Below are positions 6,984-15,315 of a stretch of DNA of 64,000 nt, in pieces. This DNA comes from Lysobacter capsici (GTDB taxonomy: Bacteria > Pseudomonadota > Gammaproteobacteria > Xanthomonadales > Xanthomonadaceae). Position 1 is the stretch's first letter; each line of letters begins with the position of its first letter. Position numbers and translations under genes: made by a program. The stretch covers positions 434,001-498,000 of the forward strand of contig NZ_CP076103.1 in NCBI RefSeq assembly GCF_018732085.1, given 5' to 3'. A model generated the notes under the pieces. It was not told where the DNA came from, did no database searches, and was given only the letters and a program-made list of their open reading frames with translations.

Positions 6984-9611
6984 ATGAACGATGCCCACCG
7001 CCCTCTGGCCGAAGGTCCGCAACTGCGTACCTTGCTGCTGACCGACCTGTGCGATTCGACCACCCTGGTCGAGCGCTTGGGCGATGGTCCGGCGGCGGAG
7101 CTGTTCCGCGCCCACGACCGGCTGGTGCTGGCCTTGCAGCAACGCTGGCGCGGCCGCTTGATCGACCGCTCCGACGGCCTGCTGCTGTTGTTCGAGCGCC
7201 CGATCGACGGCCTGGGCTTCGCCCTGGATTACGCGCGCGGCCTGCGCGAACTCGGCGCGGCGCGCAAGCTCGAGCTGAAGGCGCGCGCCGGCCTGCATGT
7301 CGGCGAAGTGCTGACCTGGCGCAACAGCGACGAGGCGGTGCAGGTCGGGGCCAAGCCGGTGGAAGTCGAAGGCCTGGCCAAGCCGATGGCCGGCCGGCTG
7401 ATGGCGACCGCGCGTCCGGGCCAGATCCTGTTGTCGGCGGTGGCCGAGCCGCTGGCGCATCGCGCCGCGCGCGAACTGGGCGAACGCGGCCAGCAACTGC
7501 TGTGGAAATCGCACGGGCGCTGGCGGTTCAAGGGCGTGCCCGAGCCGCAGGAAATCTACGAGGTCGGCGAGCCCGGCATCGCCCCGCTGCGCGCGCCGCC
7601 GAACGGCCCGAAAGCCTGGCGCGACATCCCGCTGTGGCGGCGTCCGGCCGCGTTGGCCGCCGAGATCGCGGTGCTGGCGGTGATCGGCACCGGCGTGTGG
7701 TTCGCGACCCGGCCGCAGCCGGCGATCGCGTTCAACCAGCGCGACTGGGTGGTGGTCGGCGACCTGCGCAACCTCACCGGCCAAAGCGTGCTCGACGATT
7801 CGCTCGAACAGGCCTTCCGCATCAGCCTGGAGCAGTCGCGCTACGTCAACGTGCTATCCGACCTGAAGGCGCGCGATACCCTCGAACGCATGCAGCGCCA
7901 GCCCGACACCACGCTCGATCGCGCGGTCGCCTCGGAGATCGCGCTGCGCGACGGCGCGCGCGCGGTGATCCTGCCGACCGTGGCCGAAGTCGGCGGGCGG
8001 GTGCGGATCAGCGCCGAAGTGATCGACCCGCATACCCAGACCACGGTCTACGCGCAATCGGCCGACGGCGCCGGCGCCGACTCGGCGCTGGGCTCGATCG
8101 ACACGGTCACCGCCGGGCTGCGCGAGAAGCTCGGCGAGGCGATGAAGTCGATCGAACGCGATTCCGAGCCGCTGCCGAAGGTCGCGACCAAGAACCTCGA
8201 CGCGCTGCGTTCCTACGCGCTCGGTCAAAAGGCCTTCGGCGCCGGCCGCTACGACGACGCGGCCAATTTCTACCAGCGCGCCACCGCGCTGGACCCGAAC
8301 TTCGCCCTGGCCTACCTGGGCAGCGTGCGTACCGGCGTGGCCTCGGTCAACGCGACCCACGCCAAGCCGTTCCTGGCCCGCGCGATCGAGCACCGCGACC
8401 GCCTGCCGCCGCGCGACGCGCTGTACCTGGATGCGTGGTCGGCCGAGTTCGTCACCGGCCATCAGGCCGCGAGCAAGTGGAAACTGCTGGCCGACCTGTA
8501 CCCGGACTACTTCGCCGGCGCGGCCAACTACGCCTTCAACCTGATGCAGGAAAACCGCTACAAGGAAGCGCAGGCCTACGCCGAGCGCACCACCCTGCCG
8601 CAGAACCCGCTTCGCGGCCACGGCTACGATCAGCTCGGCCGCAGCGAACTGGGCCAGGAGGATTTCGCCGCCGCGCGCAACGCCTTCGACCAGGCGCTCA
8701 AGCTCAATATCTCCGACGCCGCGCGCCGCCGCGCCAATGTCTCGGCGGCGCAGGGCGGTTACGCCGATGCGATGCGCCGGCTGGAGAGCAAGGCCGACGG
8801 CGGCAAGCAGGGCTATGCGCGGGTGCAGGACCTGGACAAGACCTCGGTGCTGCTCGACCAGGGCCGCTGGGCCGAGGCCGAACGCCACATCGACGCGGCC
8901 GCGCGCCTGCCGGTGGAAGGCAACGAACTGCTGCAGCACGTGCTCGGCGTCGCCGCCGGCAGCGTGACCTCGCTCAACGGCGACCGCGCTCACGCCCGCG
9001 AACGCCTGGGCGCGTCGGCCAAGCGCGCGCTCGACGCGGCCGCGGCCGATGCGGCCTACGACGAAGTCGATTACGTATATTTCGCCCTGGCCTCGGCCTA
9101 TCTGGCCCAGCGCCAGGGCGATTCGAGCCTGGCCCAGTCGGTGCTCGACGCGCTCAAGGACCGCCCGCAGCTGTGGGCGACGCCGAAGCTGTCGGAACTG
9201 CGCGAAATCGTATTGGCCGGCCAGGAACGCCTGTCTGGCAAGCCCGAAGCGGCGATCCGCCGCCTGCGCGCCCTGCTGACCGGGCACGAGCTGTACCAGA
9301 GCCACGCCGCGCTGATGGAGGCCTATGCCGCCGCCGACCAGCACGAGCAGGCGTTGGTCCAGGCGCGTTGGTTGGCCAGCCATCGCGGCCTGGCCTATAT
9401 CGAACCGGTCGGCGCGCAGTCGCTGCAGCCGTTGAACGTCGCCGATTCGCGCCTGGCGCAGCTGCGCGCGGCCGAATTCCTGAACCAGCTCGGCCGCAGC
9501 GAGGACGCACGCAAGGAGGCGCAGGCGTTCTTGGCCGCCTGCCCTCCCAAGTTGTTGCCGGCTTACTTGCTCTCGAGGGTCGAGACGATCCTGCCCGCTT
9601 CGAAGCAGTGA
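6984..9611 (+). CDS. Putative peptide modification system cyclase (class III cyclase-like, TM, TPR)
   Basis: An 875-residue protein. Residues 14-155 resemble class III adenylate/guanylate cyclases: the metal-binding aspartates are present (Asp21 in LTDLCDST, Asp64 in RSDGLLLLF) and so is the conserved Arg138 in MAGRLMA. The usual transition-state Asn, four residues before that Arg, appears as Pro134, so activity is uncertain. One membrane segment lies at about 222-242, and the rest is a periplasmic region with TPR-like repeats from about 400. AAGGA precedes the ATG. The architecture matches what NCBI names putative peptide modification system cyclase. Its last 49 bp overlap the end of the precursor gene on the other strand. 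Confidence 0.85.
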   Translation: MNDAHRPLAEGPQLRTLLLTDLCDSTTLVERLGDGPAAELFRAHDRLVLALQQRWRGRLIDRSDGLLLLFERPIDGLGFALDYARGLRELGAARKLELKARAGLHVGEVLTWRNSDEAVQVGAKPVEVEGLAKPMAGRLMATARPGQILLSAVAEPLAHRAARELGERGQQLLWKSHGRWRFKGVPEPQEIYEVGEPGIAPLRAPPNGPKAWRDIPLWRRPAALAAEIAVLAVIGTGVWFATRPQPAIAFNQRDWVVVGDLRNLTGQSVLDDSLEQAFRISLEQSRYVNVLSDLKARDTLERMQRQPDTTLDRAVASEIALRDGARAVILPTVAEVGGRVRISAEVIDPHTQTTVYAQSADGAGADSALGSIDTVTAGLREKLGEAMKSIERDSEPLPKVATKNLDALRSYALGQKAFGAGRYDDAANFYQRATALDPNFALAYLGSVRTGVASVNATHAKPFLARAIEHRDRLPPRDALYLDAWSAEFVTGHQAASKWKLLADLYPDYFAGAANYAFNLMQENRYKEAQAYAERTTLPQNPLRGHGYDQLGRSELGQEDFAAARNAFDQALKLNISDAARRRANVSAAQGGYADAMRRLESKADGGKQGYARVQDLDKTSVLLDQGRWAEAERHIDAAARLPVEGNELLQHVLGVAAGSVTSLNGDRAHARERLGASAKRALDAAAADAAYDEVDYVYFALASAYLAQRQGDSSLAQSVLDALKDRPQLWATPKLSELREIVLAGQERLSGKPEAAIRRLRALLTGHELYQSHAALMEAYAAADQHEQALVQARWLASHRGLAYIEPVGAQSLQPLNVADSRLAQLRAAEFLNQLGRSEDARKEAQAFLAACPPKLLPAYLLSRVETILPASKQ

Positions 9612-9883
9612 GGGTTGTTGTAGGCCGCCGCTGAGGTCAGGAAGGCCTTGATCAAGGCGCGGGCTTGGGCGATCTCTTCCTTGGGCGCGACCTGGACCGT
9701 GCTCATGCACGCCATCGCGGCGCCCTCGGGGATGTCGTGGCCGGCCTTGCGCACTGCCGCTTCAGGGTCTTTCGCGAACAGATCGCGGAAGTCGTTGTCG
9801 GTGCTGAGCAGTTCCAGCAGCTTGTCGGCGACGGCCGGATCGAACGGCTTGTGCTCGCCGCCGGGTGGTTTTCTGGTAGCCAT
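9563..9883 (-). CDS. NHLP-related RiPP precursor-like peptide
   Basis: A 106-residue acidic/polar small protein. The N-terminal two thirds look like a nitrile-hydratase-type leader (PAVADKLLELLSTDNDFRDL followed by KDPEAAVRKAG), the pattern of the putative modified peptide / NHLP-related family. The C-terminal tail (about 80-106) would be the core; it has one Cys in NNPHCFEAG and Ser/Thr/Asn residues, while two Met-flanked positions, MACMS, sit mid-protein. A GGGGAAA-type ribosome site lies before the ATG at 9883. It is convergent with the cyclase gene and divergent from the dehydrogenase gene, which suggests an association. That it is modified is inference. Confidence 0.78.
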   Translation of the reverse strand: MATRKPPGGEHKPFDPAVADKLLELLSTDNDFRDLFAKDPEAAVRKAGHDIPEGAAMACMSTVQVAPKEEIAQARALIKAFLTSAAAYNNPHCFEAGRIVSTLESK

Positions 9884-10258
9884 AGTTTCCCCATTTCCCC
9901 ACTAATGATGCCCGTTAAGGGCGTACTGAGCGCCGAATCTAACCCCGTAGGAACAACGCGACAACCCGCGCGAACAGGTCAACCATGCCTGGCCGCATGC
10001 GTTGCGTGCGTTCGATGACGGCGTTTTCTAACGTGCGGGTGTGACCGCAGCGTGGCGCGAGCTGTCTCGTTATGCCAATTCAGCTTGCAGCGCAGGCATC
10101 GACAGGCGACCGGCATTGCGCCGACACGGACGCATCGCCTCGGCTCCGCGGCGTCGGCGCTGAACGGCGCAATCGCGTGATAACGTCCTGACCCGAGCCG
10201 CGATGGGCGGCTCGCGCTCGCTCGCACGCCGGCTTTGCCTACGACACAGGACCGTTCC
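9884..10258. other. Divergent intergenic region, precursor/dehydrogenase
   Basis: A 375 bp stretch between the 5' ends of the precursor and the dehydrogenase genes. It should hold both promoters. No second leader-like small gene and no clear operator were seen. Confidence 0.5.
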
Positions 10259-11440
10259 ATGCGCATACGCCGCTGCGCCGTGCTCTTCTTCGAGCCGCGC
10301 GAACAGATCGGCTTCGATCTCAATTCGCTGCTCAGCGGCGGCCCCGGCCTGCACCGCGAGCTGCGCTGGCTGGGCTTGGCCGCGCATCTGGACGCGGAAG
10401 TCGAGGTCGACGGCGATGAGCGCGAACTGCTCGGCGCGCTCAGTCCCGGTTTCTGGATCGACAGCGCGACGCTCGACGCGCGTTTCGCGCCGTTGCTGCC
10501 GCGGCTGCTCGAGCACGGCTTGATCGTGGCCGAAGACGAAGGCCACGCGGTCCACCGCGAACGCGACGACACCCTGCGCGCCGGCCACTGGTGGCCGGCG
10601 GCGGCGATGATGCACCGGCTCGCGCGCTGGCAGGGGCTCGACAGCGTCAGCGCCATGGAAGCCAACGAAATGACCACCGCCGCCGAACTGCGGCGCAAGC
10701 TCGGCCCGCCGCCGGTGCATGCGCCGCAACGCGGCGACGCGCACGGCCGAGTGGCGCTGCCGCGCACCGACGGCAACGACTTCGACGCGCTGCTGGCGCG
10801 GCGCGCGACCTGCCGCAATTTCGACGGCGAACGTTCGCTGTCGTTCGAGGTGTTCGCGCACATGCTGCAACGCGTGTTCGCCGCGCAGGCGCAGGTGCGG
10901 ATCGACGACGACACGGTGTTCCTGAAGAAACACACGCCGTCCGGCGGCGGCCTGCATCCGACCGAGGCCTATCTGATCGTGCAGCGCGTCGACGGCGTCG
11001 CGCCCGGTTTGTACCACTACCACGCCGCCGACCACGCATTGCAGCCCTTGCCCGCGCCGGACGAAGCGCTGGAGACCTTCGCCCGCCGCGCGCTCGCCGG
11101 CCAGCACTGGTTCTCCAACGCGCCGGTGCTCGCGGTGCTGGCGCCGCGTTACGCGCGCTGCTTCTGGAAGTACCGCAATCATCCGAAGGCCTATCGCGCG
11201 CTGGTGCTCGACAGCGGCCATCTGTCGCAGACGCTGTACCTGAGCGCGACCGAACTCGGCCTGGCCGCGTTCGTGACCTCGGCGATCAACGAGATCGATA
11301 TCGAACGCGGGTTCGGCCTGGACCCGCTGGTCGAAGGGCCGTTGGCGGTGTGCGGTTTCGGCTGGCGCGCGCAGCGCATGGAAACCACGGAGTTCGATCC
11401 AAACGAAGAGGTCTGGACCCCAACGCCCGAAAAACAGTGA
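10259..11440 (+). CDS. Putative peptide maturation dehydrogenase (SagB-related nitroreductase fold)
   Basis: A 393-residue protein. The C-terminal ~220 residues are a nitroreductase/SagB-type FMN oxidoreductase: the SagB-like motif PSGGGLHPTEAYLI lies near 226-239, after the substrate-loop sequence RRATCRNFDG. The N-terminal ~150 residues resemble the extra domain of the peptide-maturation dehydrogenase family found beside NHLP-related peptides. SagB-type enzymes oxidise azolines to azoles in thiazole/oxazole-modified peptides, but no cyclodehydratase (YcaO) gene lies nearby, so its chemistry may differ. The start MRIRRCAVLF has AGGA about 10 bp upstream. The last codons (VWTPTPEKQ) lie inside a 95 bp unit repeated twice more downstream. 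Confidence 0.83.
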   Translation: MRIRRCAVLFFEPREQIGFDLNSLLSGGPGLHRELRWLGLAAHLDAEVEVDGDERELLGALSPGFWIDSATLDARFAPLLPRLLEHGLIVAEDEGHAVHRERDDTLRAGHWWPAAAMMHRLARWQGLDSVSAMEANEMTTAAELRRKLGPPPVHAPQRGDAHGRVALPRTDGNDFDALLARRATCRNFDGERSLSFEVFAHMLQRVFAAQAQVRIDDDTVFLKKHTPSGGGLHPTEAYLIVQRVDGVAPGLYHYHAADHALQPLPAPDEALETFARRALAGQHWFSNAPVLAVLAPRYARCFWKYRNHPKAYRALVLDSGHLSQTLYLSATELGLAAFVTSAINEIDIERGFGLDPLVEGPLAVCGFGWRAQRMETTEFDPNEEVWTPTPEKQ

Positions 11441-11695
11441 GACGAGGCAAACCTCACCGCGCGCTGTTCCTCTGAGCGGCAATAACACGCCAGACCTCCC
11501 AAGAAGTCTGGACCCCAACGCCCGAAAAACAGTGAGACGAGACAAACCTCACCGCGCGCCGTTCCTCCGCCCTGCAACAACACTCTAGACCTCCCACGAA
11601 GTCTGGACCCCAACGCCAAAAAAACCGTGAGACGAAGCCGGCCTCACCGCGCGCCGCTCCTCCGCACCGCAAAACACGCCAGCCCTTCACGCAAT
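11411..11695. repeat. Three tandem ~95 bp units starting in the dehydrogenase 3' end
   Basis: GTCTGGACCCCAACGCC begins at 11411, 11506 and 11601, an exact period of 95. Unit 1 carries the last ten codons and stop of the dehydrogenase; units 2 and 3 repeat those codons and the following ~60 bp with increasing divergence. The remainder up to the next gene (11696-11796) shows nothing else. Confidence 0.9.
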
Positions 11696-11796
11696 TCCTC
11701 AACCCACCGGCGCAACGCAGCATGCCAACCCGGATCAAGACACGGCCGGCGCGCCAATGCCATCCTCACGGCATCCACCGAGAGAGGTCGACCCGC

Positions 11797-12870
11797 ATGT
11801 GGCCCGATCGTCGTATCCAGGAATTGTTCGGCATCGATCTGCCGATCGTGCAGGCGCCGATGGCGGGGCCGACCTTGGCCGAGATGGTGATCGGCGCGGC
11901 CCGCGCCGGCGCCCTGGGATCGCTGCCTTGCGCGTTGCTGAGCCTGGAGCAGGCGCACGAACAATGCCGCCTGATCCGCGAAGCCACCGATCGGCCGCTC
12001 AATCTGAATTTCTTCTGCCACCGCCCGCCCGCGCCCGATCCGGCGCGCGAAGCGGCCTGGCGCGAACGGCTCGCGCCGTATTACCGCGAGTACGATCTCG
12101 ATCCGGCGATGCCGGTGTCGCCGTCGAACCGCGCGCCGTTCGATGCACAGTGGTGCGAACTGGTCGAACAGCAGCGGCCGCAGGTGGTGAGTTTCCATTT
12201 CGGCCTGCCCAACGCCGCCTTGCTGCAGCGCGTGCGCGCCACCGGCGCGCGGGTGATCTCGTCGGCGACCACGGTGGCCGAGGCGCGTTGGCTCCAGCAG
12301 CGCGGCTGCGACGCGATCATCGCCCAGGGCGCCGAGGCCGGCGGCCATCGCGGCGTGTTTCTCGGCGATGACGTATCCACCCAGGTCGGGCTGTTCGCCT
12401 TGCTGCCGCAGATCGTCGACGCGGTCGATGTGCCGGTGATCGCCGCCGGCGCGATCGGCGACGCGCGCGGCATCGCCGCGGCGTTCGCGCTCGGCGCGGC
12501 GGCGGTGCAGATCGGCACCGCGTATCTGTTCTGCCCGGAAGCGAAGATCTCGCCGTTGCATCGCCGCGCCTTGTTGGATGCGCGCGAAGACGAAACCGCG
12601 TTGACCAATGTCTTCACCGGCCGGCCGGCGCGCGGCATCGTCAACCGCCTGATGCGCGAAGCCGGGCCGCTGTCGCCGCTCGCGCCCGCGTTTCCGCTCG
12701 CCGGCGGCGCGCTCGCGCCCTTGCGCGCGAAAGCCGAGGCCGCCGGCGCGGCGGATTTCATGCCGCTGTGGTCGGGGCAGGCGCGGTATCGGCGCGAGCT
12801 TTCGACCTACGAGTTGACGCGTGCCTTGGCGCGCGAGGCGTTGACGTTGATCGGCACTCGCGCCGGTTGA
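11797..12870 (+). CDS. Nitronate monooxygenase family protein
   Basis: A 357-residue FMN-dependent TIM-barrel enzyme of the nitronate monooxygenase (2-nitropropane dioxygenase) family, which oxidises alkyl nitronates. Visible hallmarks are the N-terminal PIVQAPMAGPT, the FMN-contacting GAEAGGHRG near 186-194, and the phosphate-binding AAGAIGD with GTAYL near 237-243 and 264-268. The ATG at 11797 has GAGAGGT upstream. FabK-like enoyl reductases share this fold, but length and motifs favour nitronate monooxygenase. It follows the peptide cassette on the same strand at 356 bp, too far to claim membership. Confidence 0.9.
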   Translation: MWPDRRIQELFGIDLPIVQAPMAGPTLAEMVIGAARAGALGSLPCALLSLEQAHEQCRLIREATDRPLNLNFFCHRPPAPDPAREAAWRERLAPYYREYDLDPAMPVSPSNRAPFDAQWCELVEQQRPQVVSFHFGLPNAALLQRVRATGARVISSATTVAEARWLQQRGCDAIIAQGAEAGGHRGVFLGDDVSTQVGLFALLPQIVDAVDVPVIAAGAIGDARGIAAAFALGAAAVQIGTAYLFCPEAKISPLHRRALLDAREDETALTNVFTGRPARGIVNRLMREAGPLSPLAPAFPLAGGALAPLRAKAEAAGAADFMPLWSGQARYRRELSTYELTRALAREALTLIGTRAG

Positions 12871-12957
12871 GCGAACGCGTTCGTTCGCTGTAATGCATTG
12901 GCGCTGACGCATCGATGCGCGATGAGCGAACGCCGTTCATCACGGTCGCGTCGAACC

Positions 12958-13965
12958 TCACCGCCAATCGGCCGCCTGCGCCGCCCACGCGTTCCAAAGA
13001 CGCCGCGCTTCCTCGGCGATCACGTCCGGCCGCTCCTCGGGCCAGAACAACTTGCTGCTTTCGAGCTTGCGCACGCCACGCGAGCCGCCGAAGGTGCCGG
13101 CCCAGTAGTCGGGACTGTGCCTGGAGAAGATCGTATCGGCCATGCCCCACACGATCCGCGTCGGCGTCTTGCTGCGCTTGAGTTGCGCTTCGATGTCGAG
13201 CAGCACGTTGCGTTCCAGTCCGACCGCGTAGGCGTGCGCCATCGCCTTGCGATGCGCGCTCGACAGCAGCGGCCCGAAATAGGTGTCGATGGCCTCGTCG
13301 GTGGGCTGGGTGGGATCGGCGAAGCACATGCCGCCGATGCCCGCGGCCGAGCGCGCGAGTTGCGGGTCCTGCCACCACGGCGCCAGCCATTCGTCGACGA
13401 AGCGGCCTTGCCGCGCCAGGTCGATCACCGGCTGCAACGCGGGCGGCGGGCTGTCGTGTTCGGTGTCGCCGTTGGTCAGCAACAAGGTCCGCACGCGCTG
13501 CGGGTGATTGACCAGCAACAGCTGCGCGACCGTGCAGCCGCTGTCGTTGGCGACCACGTCGACGTCGCGAATGCCCAGGTGATCGAGCAATTCGATCAGC
13601 ATCGCGACCTGCGCCTTCGGCCCGACGTCTTGAGTGGCGGCGACGCGGGTGTAGCCCATGCCCATGAAATCCGCGGCGATGCAGCGGCGGTACGGCGACA
13701 ACCGGGTCAGCGCGCCGCGCCACTGGAAACTGTTGAGCGGGAAGCCGTGCAGGAACAACGCGGCCGGGCCGCTGCCGCGCTCGACATAGGCGATCTCGCC
13801 CGAACGCAGCTTGGCGTAGCGACGGCTGGCGTGGAAACTCGATGCGTCCATCTCGCCGCTCACCACCGGCGCGGCGGCATGGTCGGGACGCCGCGCCAGG
13901 CAGGCGGCCAGGGTGCCGGTCGCCAGGCTGCCGCCGGCGAATTGCAGGAAACGTCTGCGGTTCAT
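12958..13965 (-). CDS. Tat-exported alpha/beta hydrolase, probable lipoprotein
   Basis: A 335-residue alpha/beta hydrolase of the haloalkane dehalogenase/epoxide hydrolase type. The N-terminus MNRRRFLQFAGG is a twin-arginine signal, followed by LAAC with Cys22, a plausible lipobox. The oxyanion region is HGFPLNSF near 73-80. At the nucleophile elbow the sequence is VANDSGC, placing Asp141 where serine esterases have Ser; this is the dehalogenase/epoxide hydrolase arrangement. A related hydrolase with the same NDSG elbow lies 200 bp upstream on the same strand. The substrate is unknown. Confidence 0.87.
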   Translation of the reverse strand: MNRRRFLQFAGGSLATGTLAACLARRPDHAAAPVVSGEMDASSFHASRRYAKLRSGEIAYVERGSGPAALFLHGFPLNSFQWRGALTRLSPYRRCIAADFMGMGYTRVAATQDVGPKAQVAMLIELLDHLGIRDVDVVANDSGCTVAQLLLVNHPQRVRTLLLTNGDTEHDSPPPALQPVIDLARQGRFVDEWLAPWWQDPQLARSAAGIGGMCFADPTQPTDEAIDTYFGPLLSSAHRKAMAHAYAVGLERNVLLDIEAQLKRSKTPTRIVWGMADTIFSRHSPDYWAGTFGGSRGVRKLESSKLFWPEERPDVIAEEARRLWNAWAAQAADWR

Positions 13966-14167
13966 GAGCGAATTCTCCTAAAAGCGGCGGTCGCGCCGGC
14001 GTGGAATCGGGTCGGTTTGGATCGATCGACCCGACGCGACGGCAATACGCTGCCATCGCCGCGCGTTGCCGCCGCGTCGAAGATCGAAGGTTGGGTTGCT
14101 GCGCCGCCGCTATGCGGTCAGTCGTGAATCGTCGCGAGTCGGGTTCGCCGGACGCGAGGTCGGGTGC

Positions 14168-15043
14168 TCAGGCGCTCGCCAGCCAGTGCGCGCGCAGCAG
14201 GTCGTTGAACTGCGCCCAGCGTTCTTCCGGGAAGAAGATCCGCGCGCCTTCCAGTTCCACCCGCTGCCGGGTGCCCGGAATCGTTTCGGCCAGCCAATGC
14301 GACCAGCGCGTGTCGAAGAAGACATCGTCGGTGCCCCAGGCGATCAGGGTCGGCGCCTGCAGGGTTTTGAGCTGCGGTTCGATCGCGAGCGTATGGCGCG
14401 GATCGAATTCGCCGAGAAACCGCTGCAGATCGCGGGTGCGTTGCGGGCTGCGCAGGAACGGACGCAGGTAAACCTCGATACTGGCATCGGACAAGCGCTC
14501 GGGATGCTCGTAGGCCGGGCCCAGCGCCTGCGGCGAGCGATACACGGCCTTGTCAGCCAGCATGCCGCCGAGCGCATCGGGCAGGCCGCCGGCCGCGGCC
14601 ATCGCCAGGAACGGTTTGAACGCTTCCGGCGGCCAGTTGTCGTGAGTGTCGCAGTTGGTCAGGGTCAGGCTGCGCACGCGCTGCGGGTGCAGCGCGGCGA
14701 AGATCTGGGCGATGCCGCCGCCGCTGTCGTTGCCGACCAGATCGATCTGATCGATGCCCAGCGCATCGAGGAACTGCGCGAGCATCGCGGCATTGGCGGT
14801 GACCGAGACCTCCTGGTCCGGCGCGATCGCGGTGTCGCCGTGGGCCAGCAGGTCGACGGCGATGCAGCGGCGCAGGTCGGACAACTTGGCCAGCTGATGC
14901 CGCCACAGATGGCCGTTCAACAACACGCCGTGGACGAACAGCGCGACCGGGCCGCGACCTTGTTCGCGGTACGTGATCGAGCCCGACGGCGTGTCGACGT
15001 GCTGCAGGGTGAGAGTGGGCGCGTTGCCGTCCATGTCAGTCAT
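14168..15043 (-). CDS. Cytoplasmic alpha/beta hydrolase with Asp nucleophile
   Basis: A 291-residue alpha/beta hydrolase, paralogous to the preceding one but without an export signal. The lid/oxyanion region is FVHGVLLNGHLW and the nucleophile elbow GNDSGGG places Asp106 at the catalytic position; WGTDDVFF probably supplies the acid-loop region. It overlaps the small Cys-rich gene by 8 bp if ATG 15043 is used. The second ATG (15034) has GGGA at a better distance, so it may be the real start; either way the two genes are translationally coupled. Dehalogenase- or epoxide-hydrolase-like activity is inferred. Confidence 0.87.
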   Translation of the reverse strand: MTDMDGNAPTLTLQHVDTPSGSITYREQGRGPVALFVHGVLLNGHLWRHQLAKLSDLRRCIAVDLLAHGDTAIAPDQEVSVTANAAMLAQFLDALGIDQIDLVGNDSGGGIAQIFAALHPQRVRSLTLTNCDTHDNWPPEAFKPFLAMAAAGGLPDALGGMLADKAVYRSPQALGPAYEHPERLSDASIEVYLRPFLRSPQRTRDLQRFLGEFDPRHTLAIEPQLKTLQAPTLIAWGTDDVFFDTRWSHWLAETIPGTRQRVELEGARIFFPEERWAQFNDLLRAHWLASA

Positions 15044-15191
15044 TCCCGGGCGTGATCGCCGAGTCGTAGGCTTCCTTCAACTTGCGCGCGCAGTCGTCGC
15101 AGCACACTTCGACGGCCTTGCCGCCGATCCGGACCTGGAACGCGCTGTCGTCCAGCGGGCAATCGCAGGCAGCGCAGGTTTTGTTCGTCAT
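15036..15191 (-). CDS. Small Cys-rich, probable metal-binding protein
   Basis: A 51-residue protein that begins MTNKTCAACDCPLDD. It has six cysteines in two clusters: C6, C9 and C11, then C30, C31 and C34 (VCCDDCARKLKEA). The spacing resembles small zinc-ribbon or TRASH/YHS-type metal-binding folds. A good ribosome site, GGAGAAG, lies 7 bp before the ATG. Its stop overlaps the start of the hydrolase gene, so they form one operon, downstream of the AraC regulator on the same strand. The coding case rests on the ribosome site, the Cys pattern and the overlap. Confidence 0.75.
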   Translation of the reverse strand: MTNKTCAACDCPLDDSAFQVRIGGKAVEVCCDDCARKLKEAYDSAITPGND

Positions 15192-15315
15192 GACGGCTTC
15201 TCCGGGGTGCGCCCGACGTCCGGGCGAACACAGTAGGCCACCGCGGCGATGGCGGCGCTGTCAGAATCTTTAGCGATCGGTTGCCGAGCTCGCGGAGCAC
15301 CCGGCCCGGCGGGCC

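Noticed and set aside
11797..12870. Nitronate monooxygenase as part of the peptide cassette
   Set aside because: It is 356 bp away behind the tandem repeat, and the family is a common stand-alone gene. Membership cannot be supported.
12958..15043. The two alpha/beta hydrolases as ordinary serine esterases
   Set aside because: Aligning the elbow motifs puts Asp, not Ser, at the nucleophile position; the Ser after it is one residue out of place.
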